DNA from: Chrysomallon squamiferum
Lineage: Eukaryota > Mollusca > Gastropoda > Neomphalida > Peltospiridae
Length of the DNA: 64,000 nucleotides
Assembly: GCA_012295275.1 (NCBI GenBank)
Contig: CM022665.1
Coordinates: 29,846,457 to 29,910,456, forward strand
Direction of reading: 5' to 3'
Both the position numbers and the translations under genes were made by a program. The notes under the pieces are model-generated. The model did not search any database, was not told the origin of the DNA, and saw only the letters and a program-made list of their open reading frames with translations. The first letter of the stretch is position 1; every line of letters begins with the position of its first letter. Below, one piece after another: positions 1-11,760 of this stretch.

Positions 1-991
1 CTTACATTTCTGTGAAGTACAGCCAACAGGACCTTGGGATTATGATACGGTAAAATATTTTGTCATTTTCATCACACTATTATACGTGAAATTTGTTTCC
101 CAATTTTCCTAGTTGATTTGGATCCAAGTATTATTAATGTATTTTTGTCCACACATAGTCAAGTTACTATAGAATTTCTTTTCTATTTTTCTTCATCAAG
201 ATTTATTATGTATCAGGATTCAAGCTAGGAGATGACATGGGGAAAATAATAACTCTTTTGTACTAAACTTCACCTTACAAAAATAACATGTTAAAATTAA
301 TGCTGCTGACTTTTCAGTTTCATTATTTGTAGCTACAAAGAAGCCAATGTGAAGATCATTAATAAGCCTTATTCTTTTTTTCTGCAAGTCTCAGTGGAAT
401 TTTGGAATTACAGTAAACACAAATTTTATTCCATTAAGTTAATTGATACAAACTTTGTGTCTACAACTGAGCACTGCAGAGATGGTTGCCTGTCACCAGC
501 TAGTCACATGGAAAGAGATCTTGTGACTAACTGTATGAATAGCTGCATATTTGTGATTAGATGTTGACAATAAACATAGTTCTTTTAAACTTGTACACAG
601 ATTAAATTAATTAAATTAAATGATAAATGACTGTGCATAATTACATGTGTAGTAAAGATTACAGCTTACAAACCTAACCAAGCAGGGATTTAAGACTCGA
701 CACAGTAGGCTGAAAGTAATCATAAATAACATCAGAATAAAACTTTTTAAAGATATTAGATCGCTTACTGCATGAATCTGTATTTAAAAAAAAATGTTGT
801 TGTGTTTTTTCTTGTCATCAGTCTGTTAAAATTTATTCTTCTTGTCACAGGATACTGGCCTGATTAGTAACAAAGACCATGATAAATGTGTAGAGATTGG
901 ACAGGATGAACGACTTCACCTGCAACCATGTGATCCAGCTGCAAAAGCACAACAGTTTGTCATCAATGAAATTTTCCCCTGGAAAAGATAA
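1..991 (+). CDS. Polypeptide N-acetylgalactosaminyltransferase (GALNT family), C-terminal lectin end, partial
   Basis: Two exons are visible: up to 49 (donor GT at 50-51) and 851-991 (acceptor CAG ends at 850, stop TAA 989-991). The junction is phase 0 and joins ...GPWDYDT to DTGLISNKDHDKC.... The 62 residues match the last repeat of the ricin-type (beta-trefoil) lectin domain that ends GALNT enzymes: the W-x-Y-D strand, the 'HDKCVEI' cysteine strand, then 'LHLQPCDP' and the final 'AQQFVINEIF', with the two Cys spaced as a lectin-repeat disulfide. GALNTs are type II Golgi membrane enzymes that start mucin-type O-glycosylation by moving GalNAc from UDP-GalNAc to Ser/Thr; the lectin domain binds existing GalNAc. 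The catalytic domain lies left of the window, so the isoform cannot be assigned. Family confidence is good, paralogue unknown. Confidence 0.8.
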
Positions 992-1044
992 TACAAGTTA
1001 TTAATTTCATTCAGTTTATTTGTTATTTTGATATTAATTTATTA

Positions 1045-1050
1045 AATAAA
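1045..1050 (+). terminator. Candidate poly(A) signal of the GALNT gene
   Basis: AATAAA lies 54 bases after the GALNT stop codon and is followed by a T-rich stretch. A longer 3' UTR using later AATAAA motifs cannot be excluded. Confidence 0.4.
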
Positions 1051-1930
1051 ATATTTTTTTTTTTTAACTAACAGCCAAAAGTGTAGGTTTGAGATATACA
1101 TATTTTATTATTAGTATCAATTTAAAGCAATCCACAGATAATCACATTCCAGTCATTTCAAATCACAATAAATTGTAATTTTTGGATAGTACAGATTTAC
1201 TCCAGAAAATAAAATAATTTAATAAAAAATATTCCTTAGAACAGATATGAAATTTGTATATGTCGGCCCCTATTTAGTCTTAATTCATGAGATATTTTAA
1301 TTTAAAAAGCAAAATTATTTTACCACGAGGAAGTGATTCCAGATCCAGACTACCAGTCATACCATAGAAATATGAGATTTTCAGAAGGTGCATATAGTTT
1401 TTAAATAATAATGTACTTCTTTTTATAAAGTGTTATTTTGAAGTGAATTTTTTCAGTTTGTTTATTTATTATTTTTTGTGTGGGAGAGGAGCAGTCTTTA
1501 TCAATAACTAGGGTTTATATAATACATGAAGAGAGTCAAATATAATTATTGTAAGGTTCCAGAATCTTAACCATGAAGTTGTACTTAAAAGTCATGTTTG
1601 GTGTGTTCTACTAAACAAACAATATGTGCCTTTGTTCACTACTTACATCATAGTTAGCATTTGTGATTGGTTCCATTGTAATTAGTGTTGTATGAAATCC
1701 CAGTCATATCGAATTTGTTTAAAAAAATGTTAATTTGTGATATCACAATCTCTTTTTTAGAAATATGTCTACTGGTATAATACTTTTTCCAGTCTAATGA
1801 TTAAACAGGCATTTGGTTTTTTTTCTTTCTTTTTTTCATGACTTTTTAATTTATGTGTTAAGAAGTCGTGTGTGTGTGTCTTTATATATTCATTGTAAAT
1901 TACTTGATATATAGAAAAAAGAAAGAGAGA

Positions 1931-1967
<37 letters not shown>

Positions 1968-2039
1968 TGTTCAATGTTACTTCTTTAGTATTTAAAAGAC
2001 ATTTAGAAAACAAGTTTCATTTAAACAAATAATAAATTA

Positions 2040-2320
2040 TTGTTATTTAAGAACTATATTGTTTTGATATGTCGTTTGTAGGCAACAAAAAAAATCAGTG
2101 CACATGAATCTAGCACTCTTGAGTCGTGAGTTGAGAAGAGAAACGGTTAATTTCGTTTAGTTTTTGAATTATTTAGGATTGCAGGAAATAAATAACTGGT
2201 TACTATCTTAAGGTGTCAGCTTTATCCTGATTGTAAAAGCATCAGTGTAATATGGCATTCTGATTTTCACGCGATAAAGCTGACATCATAAGACCATAAA
2301 TAGTTATTTCCTGCATTAAG
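2040..2320 (+). repeat. Dispersed repeat with palindromic core, copy 1
   Basis: The core at about 2180-2318 is an imperfect palindrome. The left arm starts at 'GCAGGAAATAAATAACTGG' and runs through 'TCAGCTTTATC'; the right arm is its reverse complement, ending 'AGTTATTTCCTGCA'. The upstream flank (TATTTAAGAACT..., then a 'GAGTTGAGAAG' block) recurs in copies near 10.1 kb (reverse) and 51.1 kb (direct), so the unit is larger than the hairpin. No coding capacity is seen; a non-autonomous element is the likeliest reading. Confidence 0.7.
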
Positions 2321-2947
2321 CACCCAAACATACACACACACACACAAAATGTATTTTGTTTTGGTTTTTTCCATATCAGCATTTATTGCATTACATTAAT
2401 GCATTACATACGTGATATTCTTCTTGAGCCTTGTAGTTATTATTATCAGTTGTTCCAACTACATCACCTGGCTTGTGAATTAGCAGTCATATCTTAATTC
2501 TGTAGTTGACAGAAGAAAACAAAATTGCTGTTAAGAAGGCTTGTATAACAAAAATTTCAGGAATACTGTATGAAATGTTGTTTTAACTCTCTGCTTTTTT
2601 GTTTTTGGTATTGTGTGAAGAGTAACAGCAGCTAAATAAATTACTGTTTACATCTGCTTTTTTCACTTTTGTACTTTATGATTCTCTGGCCATTTGTGTC
2701 TTTTTGTTTTCATTTTCAAACCAAATTACAAAAGGAAAGATAGCACTGTTTGCTAAATATGTGTTAATTATTCTTTTTCTGTTTAAATATTGCACCAATT
2801 GTGCAGGTGTCACCGTTTGAGCTAGAAAAATAAGATTGGTACAGTTATATGCAACAACACTAATCAGATCACTCAGTCTCTAATGTACAAATGGAATCCA
2901 ACTTTATTTTATTACTGTGTAAACTGTGAGTCACTGGATCACAAATG

Positions 2948-3276
2948 TACCATATTTACTTGTGCATAAGTAACACCTTTCTGCATCAAAATAAAAACTG
3001 GAATGTGATAAACATGAGACTAAAAATCATATCATCCAGTTAACAGAAAAAGCTTAAAACTGGACATGCATTTCACAAATTTTCCGTAATTATATTCATA
3101 ATTTACTTTCGTTAATAAATATGTTGCAATATTACAGCTTGTCCTATTAATCACTGTTCAGTGCAAAATCAATATTCCGTAACAATGCACATCCCAAATA
3201 TATTTCAGTAATTTTATTTTGTACTAATTTTCAAGGTTATACTCAAGGTGAGACTTATACACAAGTAAATATGGTA
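2948..3276. mobile_element. Inverted-repeat MITE-like element (329 bp)
   Basis: The left end TACCATATTTACTTGTGCAT and the reverse complement of the right end, TACCATATTTACTTGTGTAT, match over about 25 bases with one or two differences before diverging. The interior is AT-rich and non-coding. This is the form of a non-autonomous DNA transposon; the superfamily is not assigned. Confidence 0.65.
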
Positions 3277-4464
3277 ATACCAGTCTTCCTTGGGTATGAT
3301 GATGGTTAACATATTAATGGTTTTATGTTGTACATAGAATAAATGGAATATAAATATCTATTGATTGTTTTAAAAATACAATCTCATTTAATGTTTTATT
3401 TTAAAAACAGCCTTTGTAAATATATTATAATTACTGTTTTGTTGCATTCATTTTGAAAAGAAATCCTTTGCCAACATTATAACACATAACAATCAGGTGT
3501 TACTGACAAATGCTATTCCATAATCAAGTAGAAAAGTAAAACAGCATATACAAAAACAACTGAATATTCATTAGATAAATGTTTGAATGGATAATTTTAA
3601 ATTCTGAAACAAAAACAATGTCAGAAAGGTCAAGAATTGAAATAAATACACAAAATCACAATAAAAGAAAACATTTCTAGCCGATTATGCAATAATTAAT
3701 TGTCAAATTAAACAGTCAAAGTTAGGAAGATTTTGAACATTATGTGTAAATCAGATTTTAAATAAAAGATAATGTCCTTACTCATTAAACTCTAAAGAAA
3801 TAAGTGTGTGTGTACTGCAGTGTCTAAATTTCTACTTCTACTTCTTCTTACTAAATGGAGCTATCAGATTTGTTCTTTATTGTCTTCTCTTTTTTCACTT
3901 TCTTTTATAATGAAATAAAAACAACAATAGCAGTAACAACAAAAACTACCTTAGTATTAAACACTAGAAATATGTTGCTTCACAATGACACACAACTTTG
4001 ATAGTGTACTAATATAAAAAATTCAAAATTGTAGATACAGTTTAATCAGTGTGAACCTAATACCTAAAAATATTTTTATGCAAACTAATTGTGTGCCGTT
4101 TAAAACAATCCTGTATCAATTTTGTCATGGTTTATGGTTAAATCATAATGGCATTTTGTTTTTTTTTAATTACTGGTATATACTTTGTAGATGTGGGTGA
4201 TAATGTGATTATTTTATTTTTGTATCTTGAAATGGGGAGATATAACTTGTTCGCTACGTATATCATTTTTAATTTCATTTGTACAAAAAGCATGTAAAAT
4301 GTGGCTATGTTATGTGAACAAGCTGAAAAGATGTTTTATATTAGTGATCAGTTTTAAAACAATTTTTATTCATTAAGTGATTCAGTGTTCTTGTTTATTA
4401 AAATGTTTAGATTTAAAATCAAACACAAAATAATTGCATTCTGATTAAAGAAAGAAAAATGTGT

Positions 4465-4505
4465 GTGTATATGTGTATATATGTATATATATACATATAT
4501 ATATA

Positions 4506-4545
<40 letters not shown>
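4465..4545. repeat. TA/TG-rich microsatellite, partly self-complementary
   Basis: A run of TATA/TGTA units that includes a short palindrome (GTATATATATAC) and a long (AT)n tail. Confidence 0.85.
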
Positions 4546-4549
<4 letters not shown>

Positions 4550-6888
4550 ATGTTGAAACAAAAGCCATAGTATCTTTTTTAAGTTGAATTCAAAAACAGT
4601 ATTTAATTACTGTTATTTTGTTCACCTTTCAGAATAGGTACATATCATGTATTTAAGTCATATGTGAAACAAAATCACATGCTAAAATGGCACTTATTGA
4701 AAAATGCTATGCACTTTTGTTCCAACCCAGTAGACAGATTTGTTTACCAGTTGTTTATTCTGAATCAAATAACATCAGCTGTGTAAAGATCTGATTGTAA
4801 TTTAAAGTTTTGGATGTTGAGTATACATGTTTGTATTAACTATTGATTGCAATAGTGATTGTGGGGGTGTCTAGTCACAGATGTTGATATTTATTCTGTT
4901 TTGTGATATGGGTAAATAAAACATTTTTAAAAAAGTATCAGATTTTTTTTAATTTTTTTTTTTATTTGTTTGTTTGTTTTTCCACACAGTTATAAAGAGT
5001 TTAATTTTTAAATTGTTTATATTCATTTTACATGTGATAATAATAATAAAATAACAGTAATTGTATACATTTGGGTAGAAAAACCAGAACTCTTAAACAC
5101 AGAAAATAAATGGGTAATCTTGAGTGTCTGTTTTAACATTAAATTCAGATATCAGTAAAACTGTGTTTACATAGATACATTTCTTTTCTATATTTAACTG
5201 TAGATCATCTTATTAAAGTAATAATTTTTGTATGTATATAATCTTAAGATTGTTTAGCCTCTGTATATAAAATGGAGAAAATGTAAAGCGACGATAAAAG
5301 CTAAAATAAAAATAAAATAATTAATAATTATAACAAGTAAACAAACTGCCTTTAAATGCCATCATAAGTAAATAAATTTCTGTTTAGCCATCCGTAATAT
5401 CCTATTTAGGGAAAATATGTTACGACGAACTCTTAATGGTAGTTTTTAAATTTTAAATTTAGTGGCCAAGATGTGGCGAGTTTTGTGTCACAACTGTTTT
5501 GTAATTTGTCAGCAAAGGCTGGCTTCTCTCTCTCTTTTGATTCCGCTGTTTTCATTCATGTCCATAAGAAAGTACTGTTATGTGAGAAGCAAGGTCTGAG
5601 GAAAAGAAATTGTTCTCTTTGATGCACACGGACATCACAAGAGGGGATCTTGAAATTCTGGCCTTCGATATGCAGTGTGATATGGTAAGATACTTTTCTT
5701 CCTTGTTTTGGTGCCGTCTTTATGCAATGTAATTTGAGTCACTAATGGAAGGTTTTTTGAATATATATAACATAACTTAAAACTTACATTAAAGTAATTA
5801 CTTGATTCTCCCGTGACCGATTCCGTCATTAATTGGGATTCAATTGATTGACACCCTATTTTTACATTACCATATATAATTAAGTTGTTTTTACTTTCCT
5901 GTGTATGATTACAAAATATGTGTTTGTAAATTATTAAATAACTCGAGCTGTTGATATGTTACTTATCTGGTAAATATATTATCACGATAATAAATTACTG
6001 TCTCAGTTTGAATTTATAATCCCAGAAATTGAGCTTCTAAACTATATCCCCTAGACGTGATAACACTAAATTTTAAATACTATTATGGTTTATCATTTAA
6101 TGTAACTTTAAATGTATTTTAGCATAGAAGTTAAATATGGCTTTAGAAAATAGATTCTTTTAATTACCTCTATTTTTTTTTTTTTTTTTTTTTTTTTCTT
6201 TTTCTTTTTTTCTTGCCTTTGGAGGATTAAAAAATAATAATAATTCTATTATTTTTTATATATATATTTTTATTATTTTTATTTTCTTTTTTAATCAGAA
6301 ATTAATATATATTCTTCACGTAGGCTACCCATCAATATTTGTGCCCAGGAAACATGTTTAAAATTAATGCTTTATAAGAGGAATGTTTAGCTTTTTACAT
6401 CAATTTATGAATTAACAATAATGTATAATAATAAAAATGTATTAAAACAGCAGTTGTCATTAATTTGTCAGTTTTGAACTGTAAAAGAAAAATATTTTGA
6501 TATAAAAATTCATTGGCAAAATTTTCCGGATCAAAATCGATCAAGCAAGGAATATAGTTATAATAACTATGCTAGCCTTCAAACAGGTGGTCTGGTCAAA
6601 TATAAAAGCTCTTTGGCCTTTGCTTGTAAATTAATAGTAATGATAAATATAATACCAGCGTCCAGCTATAACATAAATAACATGCATTCAATCGATATGT
6701 GCAAATGATTTCATTCACTTTGTTCAGTGTGATGTACGCTAATTATAATTTCAAAGTGTAACTAGATTTCATATATTTCAGTTTATTTGTCTGGTTGCAT
6801 AGCCTACGCTTTTGCTATGATTTAGATTCCTTGCAATAAAATGAAAAATGATTTAATAAATGAATACTTATTATGGATTCTGTTAGAA

Positions 6889-7872
6889 TTACATACCATT
6901 TTTACAAGCACTGTTTGTAAACCATATTTTCTGTAAACGAATGCTTGTTCTAACAAAGAAGGACCTTACCTCACTTCTAAAAAGTTTCCCACCTAGACAG
7001 AAAAACACAAAAGTTGCTGAATTATTGATATACATTAAAATGTTAAACAGCACCCACAGAAGACGAGTTGTTTCATTGTTGTATGGATCGCCATTAATTG
7101 TTCTACTACCTGATAAAATTAGATATATTGATATTGGTGTCGTACAAATCAGAAAAACAAAATTTAATGTCAGCAAAATGGTTGTCATTGAAGATACTTG
7201 AGTTTTTCTGTGATGCGTATGATCCGTCGTAAGTTTCTTCAAATTGCGAAAATTAGAAATTAATTTATATATTATCATCCCATTACCGGACAACTGTGTC
7301 ATTAATGGAATAAGTGAAAACAAACAAAAATCTATCCAAGGAAAATATACATAAATGAATGTGGCGTAGTTTCCGGGACTGTTAATGCAGATGAAAGTTG
7401 TTACGTTTTCATTAGTGGTCTGTTCCAGTTTCAGTCCAAAAAGAAAATGGCTGTAGATCAAAGCTAAGCTTATTGCCACTATACTAATGAATGTGTATGT
7501 CTTTCTTTTAGGAAATATATTTCTTACATTACACGGCCAGTATACCGACACCACACGCTCAATGGTCATTCCTACAAGCATCCAAGCAGACATTGATAAT
7601 GACCAGTAGACAATCCATGGATGAAGTTTACAGATAACAGTGTGAAAATCACGAACATCCTGATAAAAAATATTTATAGCCCAGTGTCGACCTAAACCCC
7701 CACATAATGCAATTGTGTTCACGACGGAGAGAATGATTAAATAACGTGTCATTGGTAAGTTTTTCATCGACATCCGAGTAAGTATCAACAGCGACATAGC
7801 GTTTCCAGTTAATCCACAAAATATCAAAATTGCTGGGAAAATCTGCCAGATTAGATGAATATACTCTTCCAT
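6889..7872 (-). CDS. Intronless class A (rhodopsin-like) GPCR
   Basis: A single 327-residue open frame with seven hydrophobic segments at about residues 8-32, 42-62, 80-108, 126-147, 170-198, 228-254 and 269-292. Class A marks: GN at 23-24 in TM1, a likely disulfide pair Cys81 (top of TM3) and Cys162 (loop 2), an E-R-V version of DRY at 105-107, Pro189 in TM5, and a basic short tail after TM7. Departures: the sodium-site Asp of TM2 is Asn52, the TM6 CWxP is C-T-T-P (243-246), and TM7 NPxxY reads N-S-A-T-F (284-288). No signal peptide; one N-x-T (155-157) in loop 2. It resembles lineage-specific molluscan orphan peptide or chemosensory receptors that lack introns. Ligand unknown. Neighbours give no functional clue. 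Confidence 0.85.
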   Translation of the reverse strand: MEEYIHLIWQIFPAILIFCGLTGNAMSLLILTRMSMKNLPMTRYLIILSVVNTIALCGGLGRHWAINIFYQDVRDFHTVICKLHPWIVYWSLSMSAWMLVGMTIERVVSVYWPCNVRNIFPKRKTYTFISIVAISLALIYSHFLFGLKLEQTTNENVTTFICINSPGNYATFIYVYFPWIDFCLFSLIPLMTQLSGNGMIIYKLISNFRNLKKLTTDHTHHRKTQVSSMTTILLTLNFVFLICTTPISIYLILSGSRTINGDPYNNETTRLLWVLFNILMYINNSATFVFFCLGGKLFRSEVRSFFVRTSIRLQKIWFTNSACKNGM

Positions 7873-9853
7873 ATTGCATATATTTGCTTGATCGAGTGGT
7901 TATAAGATTCCATATTATATTTCTGAATAATCTTTGAATCACAGATAATATATCACAGTGTAGTTTCTCGTTAAATACATTCAGAAATGCAGCCTTCCAC
8001 TGAAACACTTGTTATTAATCACTATTTAATTATTTATTTCTGACTGTTCGAATTTTTCGTTTGTAATGTCTAATTTGTTCGAATTAATCACTTGTATTGG
8101 CATTCAACAGTTTAACAAAATTATATATTCCATCTCTCCTTCATTTAAAGTTTTCAGCTATGATAAATATTCTTCAATACGTATCGTCAGTGTTTAGAGT
8201 AAGGAAAAAACAAGTAATCGGTGTGTGAAAAGAGACTAATTTCTGTTTTTCGTCAATAGATTCCAAGTTTATTTCGCCTGTTTATAATTCTTTGATACAA
8301 ATAGAAGTGGTCATCTACATGTAGATTTATAACCGTCATTTTGAACTGATACTTCACACCTTATAGCCTATACTTTTTCTACAATATAACATACAAACAC
8401 TCGCCCCAAACAAAACAAACTAAAACCAACCCAAATTTAAAAAGAGAACAAAATGTAAAATAATAACAACAATCATTTAAAGAAAAAAAGAACATTAAAT
8501 TTGTTTTAAAAGTCCCACAAATTTCGTTACTCTTTAGCTTAATAAAATACATATATACACCATGAAAATACTTACAAGAAGTATCATTTGCATTTTTAAG
8601 GAGGATATAAATGATGGCAGAAGTTTTATGAAGTGTGTCATTAACACGTACGAATTTATTGCATGTAAGTAAGTATACTATTCGTACAACTATGTTGTTA
8701 TCACGTGCTTGTAAAGTATTGAAATTTTAAGAGAGATCAAGTTTGATTACACTACTATGTCTTTTCGTTCTGTAGTGCATTTAGCTATGATTTACAATCG
8801 TGAAATGAACTTCAGTCGTTGCGAGTATTGAAATTTTGTAATATTAGGTAGGTGAGACACCAACCCACCATGAATAAGAGTTTTGATCTCCCCATTCACT
8901 GAGCCCAGAGACAGCTCAAAGATCCATATTATCTAGTCACTATCTAGCTATTAAATATCAGAATTATTTCAAGATACAAATTATCAAGAAAACGCAAAAC
9001 AAGACTTAAATGCAGAAAGCCCACCCTTATTCGGAGACAGAATTACTAATCGTTTTCCATTACTACTCTTTCGTTTTCAGTCTCATGCGAACAAACTTCC
9101 TACTCTTCTCTGAAACAGACTCTCTCTCCCCACCCCCGTCCATCCATCTATCTGGCTTATCTGTTTATCTGTTTAATATACATTGTTGCGGGTGGTACAA
9201 CGATACATACATCATTCAACTTTTTATTTATTTATATTTTGTTTTGCAAAAGCAGTGAAAATGGGGTTGTTGTTATTTTTTTTTTTAAATATTTATAGGC
9301 TGTATTAAAAGCAGATGTGCTCCTTGCACAGAAAAAACCTACATTTATTCTATAAACGACGACAGTACATAAACAGACGTACGAATTTTGTTAAAACCGG
9401 GGGTTTTTTCTCGTTTTTTTTTCAATTTTTTTATTTATTTATTTTTTTTTTTTTTTTTCAATTTATGTCCCTCCCCCACACCCAGTTTCTGTGGCGGGAA
9501 AGACATTTTTGAAATGAAAGTCAGAGAAGTTTGAAGTGAACAACGATATTTAAGGGGTAATAGTTTCACCCAGCATTCAAACATTTTCTTTCTAAATAAA
9601 TAAATAACGATAATCTAAAAAATATGAATTTTTAATAAAATGTTTCGTTCCCAAAATAACATTTATTTTTTAGTTGTTTCTTTTGTTTTGTTTCTGGATG
9701 AAGATTTTCAAGACCATACACTATGCACATTATATATTAATATATATATGGTTTCTAATGTTTTCGTAATCTCTCATAGATCTTTCCAGGCTAGATGACA
9801 CTATTTCATATCAGCAATGTAGGATTGTCATTACAAAAACAGCAAACAACCTG
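7873..9853. other. Non-coding stretch upstream of the GPCR
   Basis: Nothing recognisable as a conserved exon. It presumably contains the GPCR promoter. T-rich runs occur near 9265-9290 and 9410-9460. Short open frames here lack splice context or family resemblance. Confidence 0.5.
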
Positions 9854-10045
9854 TTATTCTAAAGGTTGAAGCTCCAGTCCACAGTTTCTATTGTAAATTA
9901 ATTTTTTATCCCTTAGTTTTATTCCCCAAGCTGCATCCGCGTGGGCTATGTAAGACCGAGGATCGTTAGAATTTAAAAAGCCAACGCATTCAGCTACCGC
10001 CATCATTGATGCAATTCGAGAAATCATCTTAGAAGTCATCGAAAC
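9854..10045 (-). CDS. Unidentified candidate 3'-terminal coding exon
   Basis: On the minus strand a good polypyrimidine-AG acceptor (TTTTCTTCTTTCAG) ends at 10046. It is followed by an open, fairly GC-balanced frame of 63 codons to a TAA at 9854-9856, read in phase 0 from 10045. The peptide is compositionally protein-like (ISRIASMMAVAECVGFLNSN... ending NCGLELQPLE) rather than low-complexity like nearby chance frames. I do not recognise the family. A short resemblance of 'HADAAWG' to the lysine-proximal segment of PLP decarboxylases looks accidental. Upstream exons should lie at higher coordinates, but none was found before TMEM179. It may also be the first exon of a short protein starting at Met (10037-10039). 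Confidence 0.3.
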   Translation of the reverse strand, partial: VSMTSKMISRIASMMAVAECVGFLNSNDPRSYIAHADAAWGIKLRDKKLIYNRNCGLELQPLE

Positions 10046-10102
10046 CTGAAAGAAGAAAATGGAATTGATATAGTGGCTAGAAAATATAGATCCTGAACGT
10101 TA

Positions 10103-10270
10103 GGAAAAACTGGTTATTGTCTTAAGATAGACTCACTCTAATCTTCGCTGAATAAACCCAATATCTTAAGAAATAACCAGTTATTTGTTTTTAAATTCTA
10201 AATTCTGCAGTTCTAAATAATATAAAAACTAAATGAAATTAACGGTTTCATTTCTCAGCTCACCGCTGTT
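10103..10270 (-). repeat. Dispersed repeat with palindromic core, copy 2 (reverse)
   Basis: Reverse-complement copy of the unit at 2040-2320. It carries the AACTGGTTATTGTCTTAAG / CTTAAGAAATAACCAGTTAT palindrome, then the ATTTAGAACTGCAG block and the 'GAGCTGAGAAATGAAACCG' block in inverse order. The hairpin interior differs from copy 1. Confidence 0.65.
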
Positions 10271-10532
10271 GGAAATATATCCAGTCATCATATTTTGTTA
10301 CTACTTGTAGCAATAAATCTAGTAAAAAAATAAACGAAACAAATGCGTGGTAAAAACCTTCTGCCGCCACTCGGTAAACAACTTTTCTTCGTTTTCCTTT
10401 TTATTTCATATTTTGATCAATGAAAGATATCGTAACTTGCCAGACTGAAGATTTAAGTGTGTTATCTGTATAGACTACAGACACGTGCGGGGAGGAGCAA
10501 ACGTTAAGATAGATCAAAGCATCAAATCTATT

Positions 10533-11436
10533 TCACCTGGTCTGTTATTTCAAACTAATTTTAATATTAGTTAAAATTGTTACCTGCATTTGTTTTCTAT
10601 CCATTGTAAACTGCATTTGTCTACTATCCATTAATAAATGCATTTGTTTTTTTCATTCATTTTTCTTAGATCAATAACCCGACAAACAGCTACAATATTA
10701 CAACATGGAGTCTACCAGACATGGGTGCTTGGACTTTGAGGGGAGGGGGTGCTTCGTTGTTGCACATTTATTCTGGTTTTTCGTTTTTGTTATTATTATT
10801 GTTATTTTGTTTGTAATTTATAATGTTAAAATAATAATAATCATAATTATAACAAAAATAAATAAATAAATTACTTAATGAATGAATGAATGAATTAATA
10901 ATCAGTCACAATATCCTGGGGTCGATAGAGTGAAAAATTGTAACACTATCACTGGCTGACGCAGTGGCAAGTACAAATAAAGAGAAAAAAGTTTTACACT
11001 GTACTACACATTTCCTAATATATACAGACATTCGTCAGACCCGTTAACTATATATGCAACTGTATACTTACTGCGCTTATATTTTTATACTGTTTTTCAT
11101 TATTATCTTCGGTATATTGCAGAAAATTGTTATTCTCTTTAAGACATGTCTAAAATAATAATAATAATATATTGCAAAATATCAAGGTAAGAAATTTCAA
11201 AATATTTTTTTAAATACGTTTTCATTCAGCAGATAGATGAATTAATGTTTCAGTGTTTCCATAAATAGCAGTTCTATTATAAAATACATCAATCGTATGT
11301 TTGACTGAAAATATCCATAAACACAAAATAATAAATTATAATCGAAAACTAAACTACATTAACAAAACAATAAAAGGTCGAACAGGTGTGACAACAGTGT
11401 AATAAATAAATAAATAAATAAATAAAAACAACTGAT
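10533..11436. repeat. ~0.9-kb direct duplication, copy A
   Basis: Begins CACCTGGTCTG and ends in an (AAAT)n run plus ACAACTGAT. It matches 11761-12649 along nearly its whole length, with indels in the microsatellite parts. Shared landmarks: TGCATTTGTTTTCTATCCAT, CAACATGGAGTCT, GGGTGCTTGGA, the 'GTGGCAAGT...AATAAAGAGAAAAAAG' block and 'ATTGCAGAAAATTGTTATTC'. Confidence 0.85.
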
Positions 11437-11461
11437 AAACGCATTTTCAAAATCTCGAAAA

Positions 11462-11467
<6 letters not shown>

Positions 11468-11500
<33 letters not shown>
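11468..11500. repeat. A homopolymer run (33 A)
   Basis: Uninterrupted A run between the two duplicated blocks. It could be the relic tail of a retroposed sequence or simple slippage. Confidence 0.9.
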
Positions 11501-11504
<4 letters not shown>

Positions 11505-11760
11505 AGGGATAAGTAAAATTTATCGAATATACGCAGTGACAAGATATGATGTATAGATAAATTTCTAAATTTCTCTGTTTTTGGCATTGACTAAGAATAT
11601 TATTTTTTAAGAGTTGGAACTATATTTTACTTGTTTTATAGATATTTAATCTTTCCTTGTTGGTTTAGATGGTTTAAAATATAACATTTTGAAAACGATT
11701 TTCAGTTTAATAATAACTAATAAAGTGTTGTTATTCAAAAACTGTTTAAAGAATCTCCGT

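Larger units (their letters stand above)
992..6888. other. Non-coding stretch between GALNT and the GPCR
   Basis: No convincing conserved coding exon is seen in these 5.9 kb. It holds a TG/GA microsatellite near 1925-1970, a palindromic dispersed repeat (2040-2320), an inverted-repeat element (2948-3276), a TA-rich microsatellite (about 4465-4545) and a long T run (about 6173-6197). One short open stretch, 5622-5684 (+), starts with ATG and ends at a good donor (ATG|GTAAGA); its 21 codons are not recognised and it may be chance. Confidence 0.6.

Noticed and set aside
9854-10045. Resemblance of 'HADAAWG' to PLP-dependent decarboxylases
   Set aside because: Only seven residues match, no active-site lysine follows, and the stop comes soon after; judged accidental.
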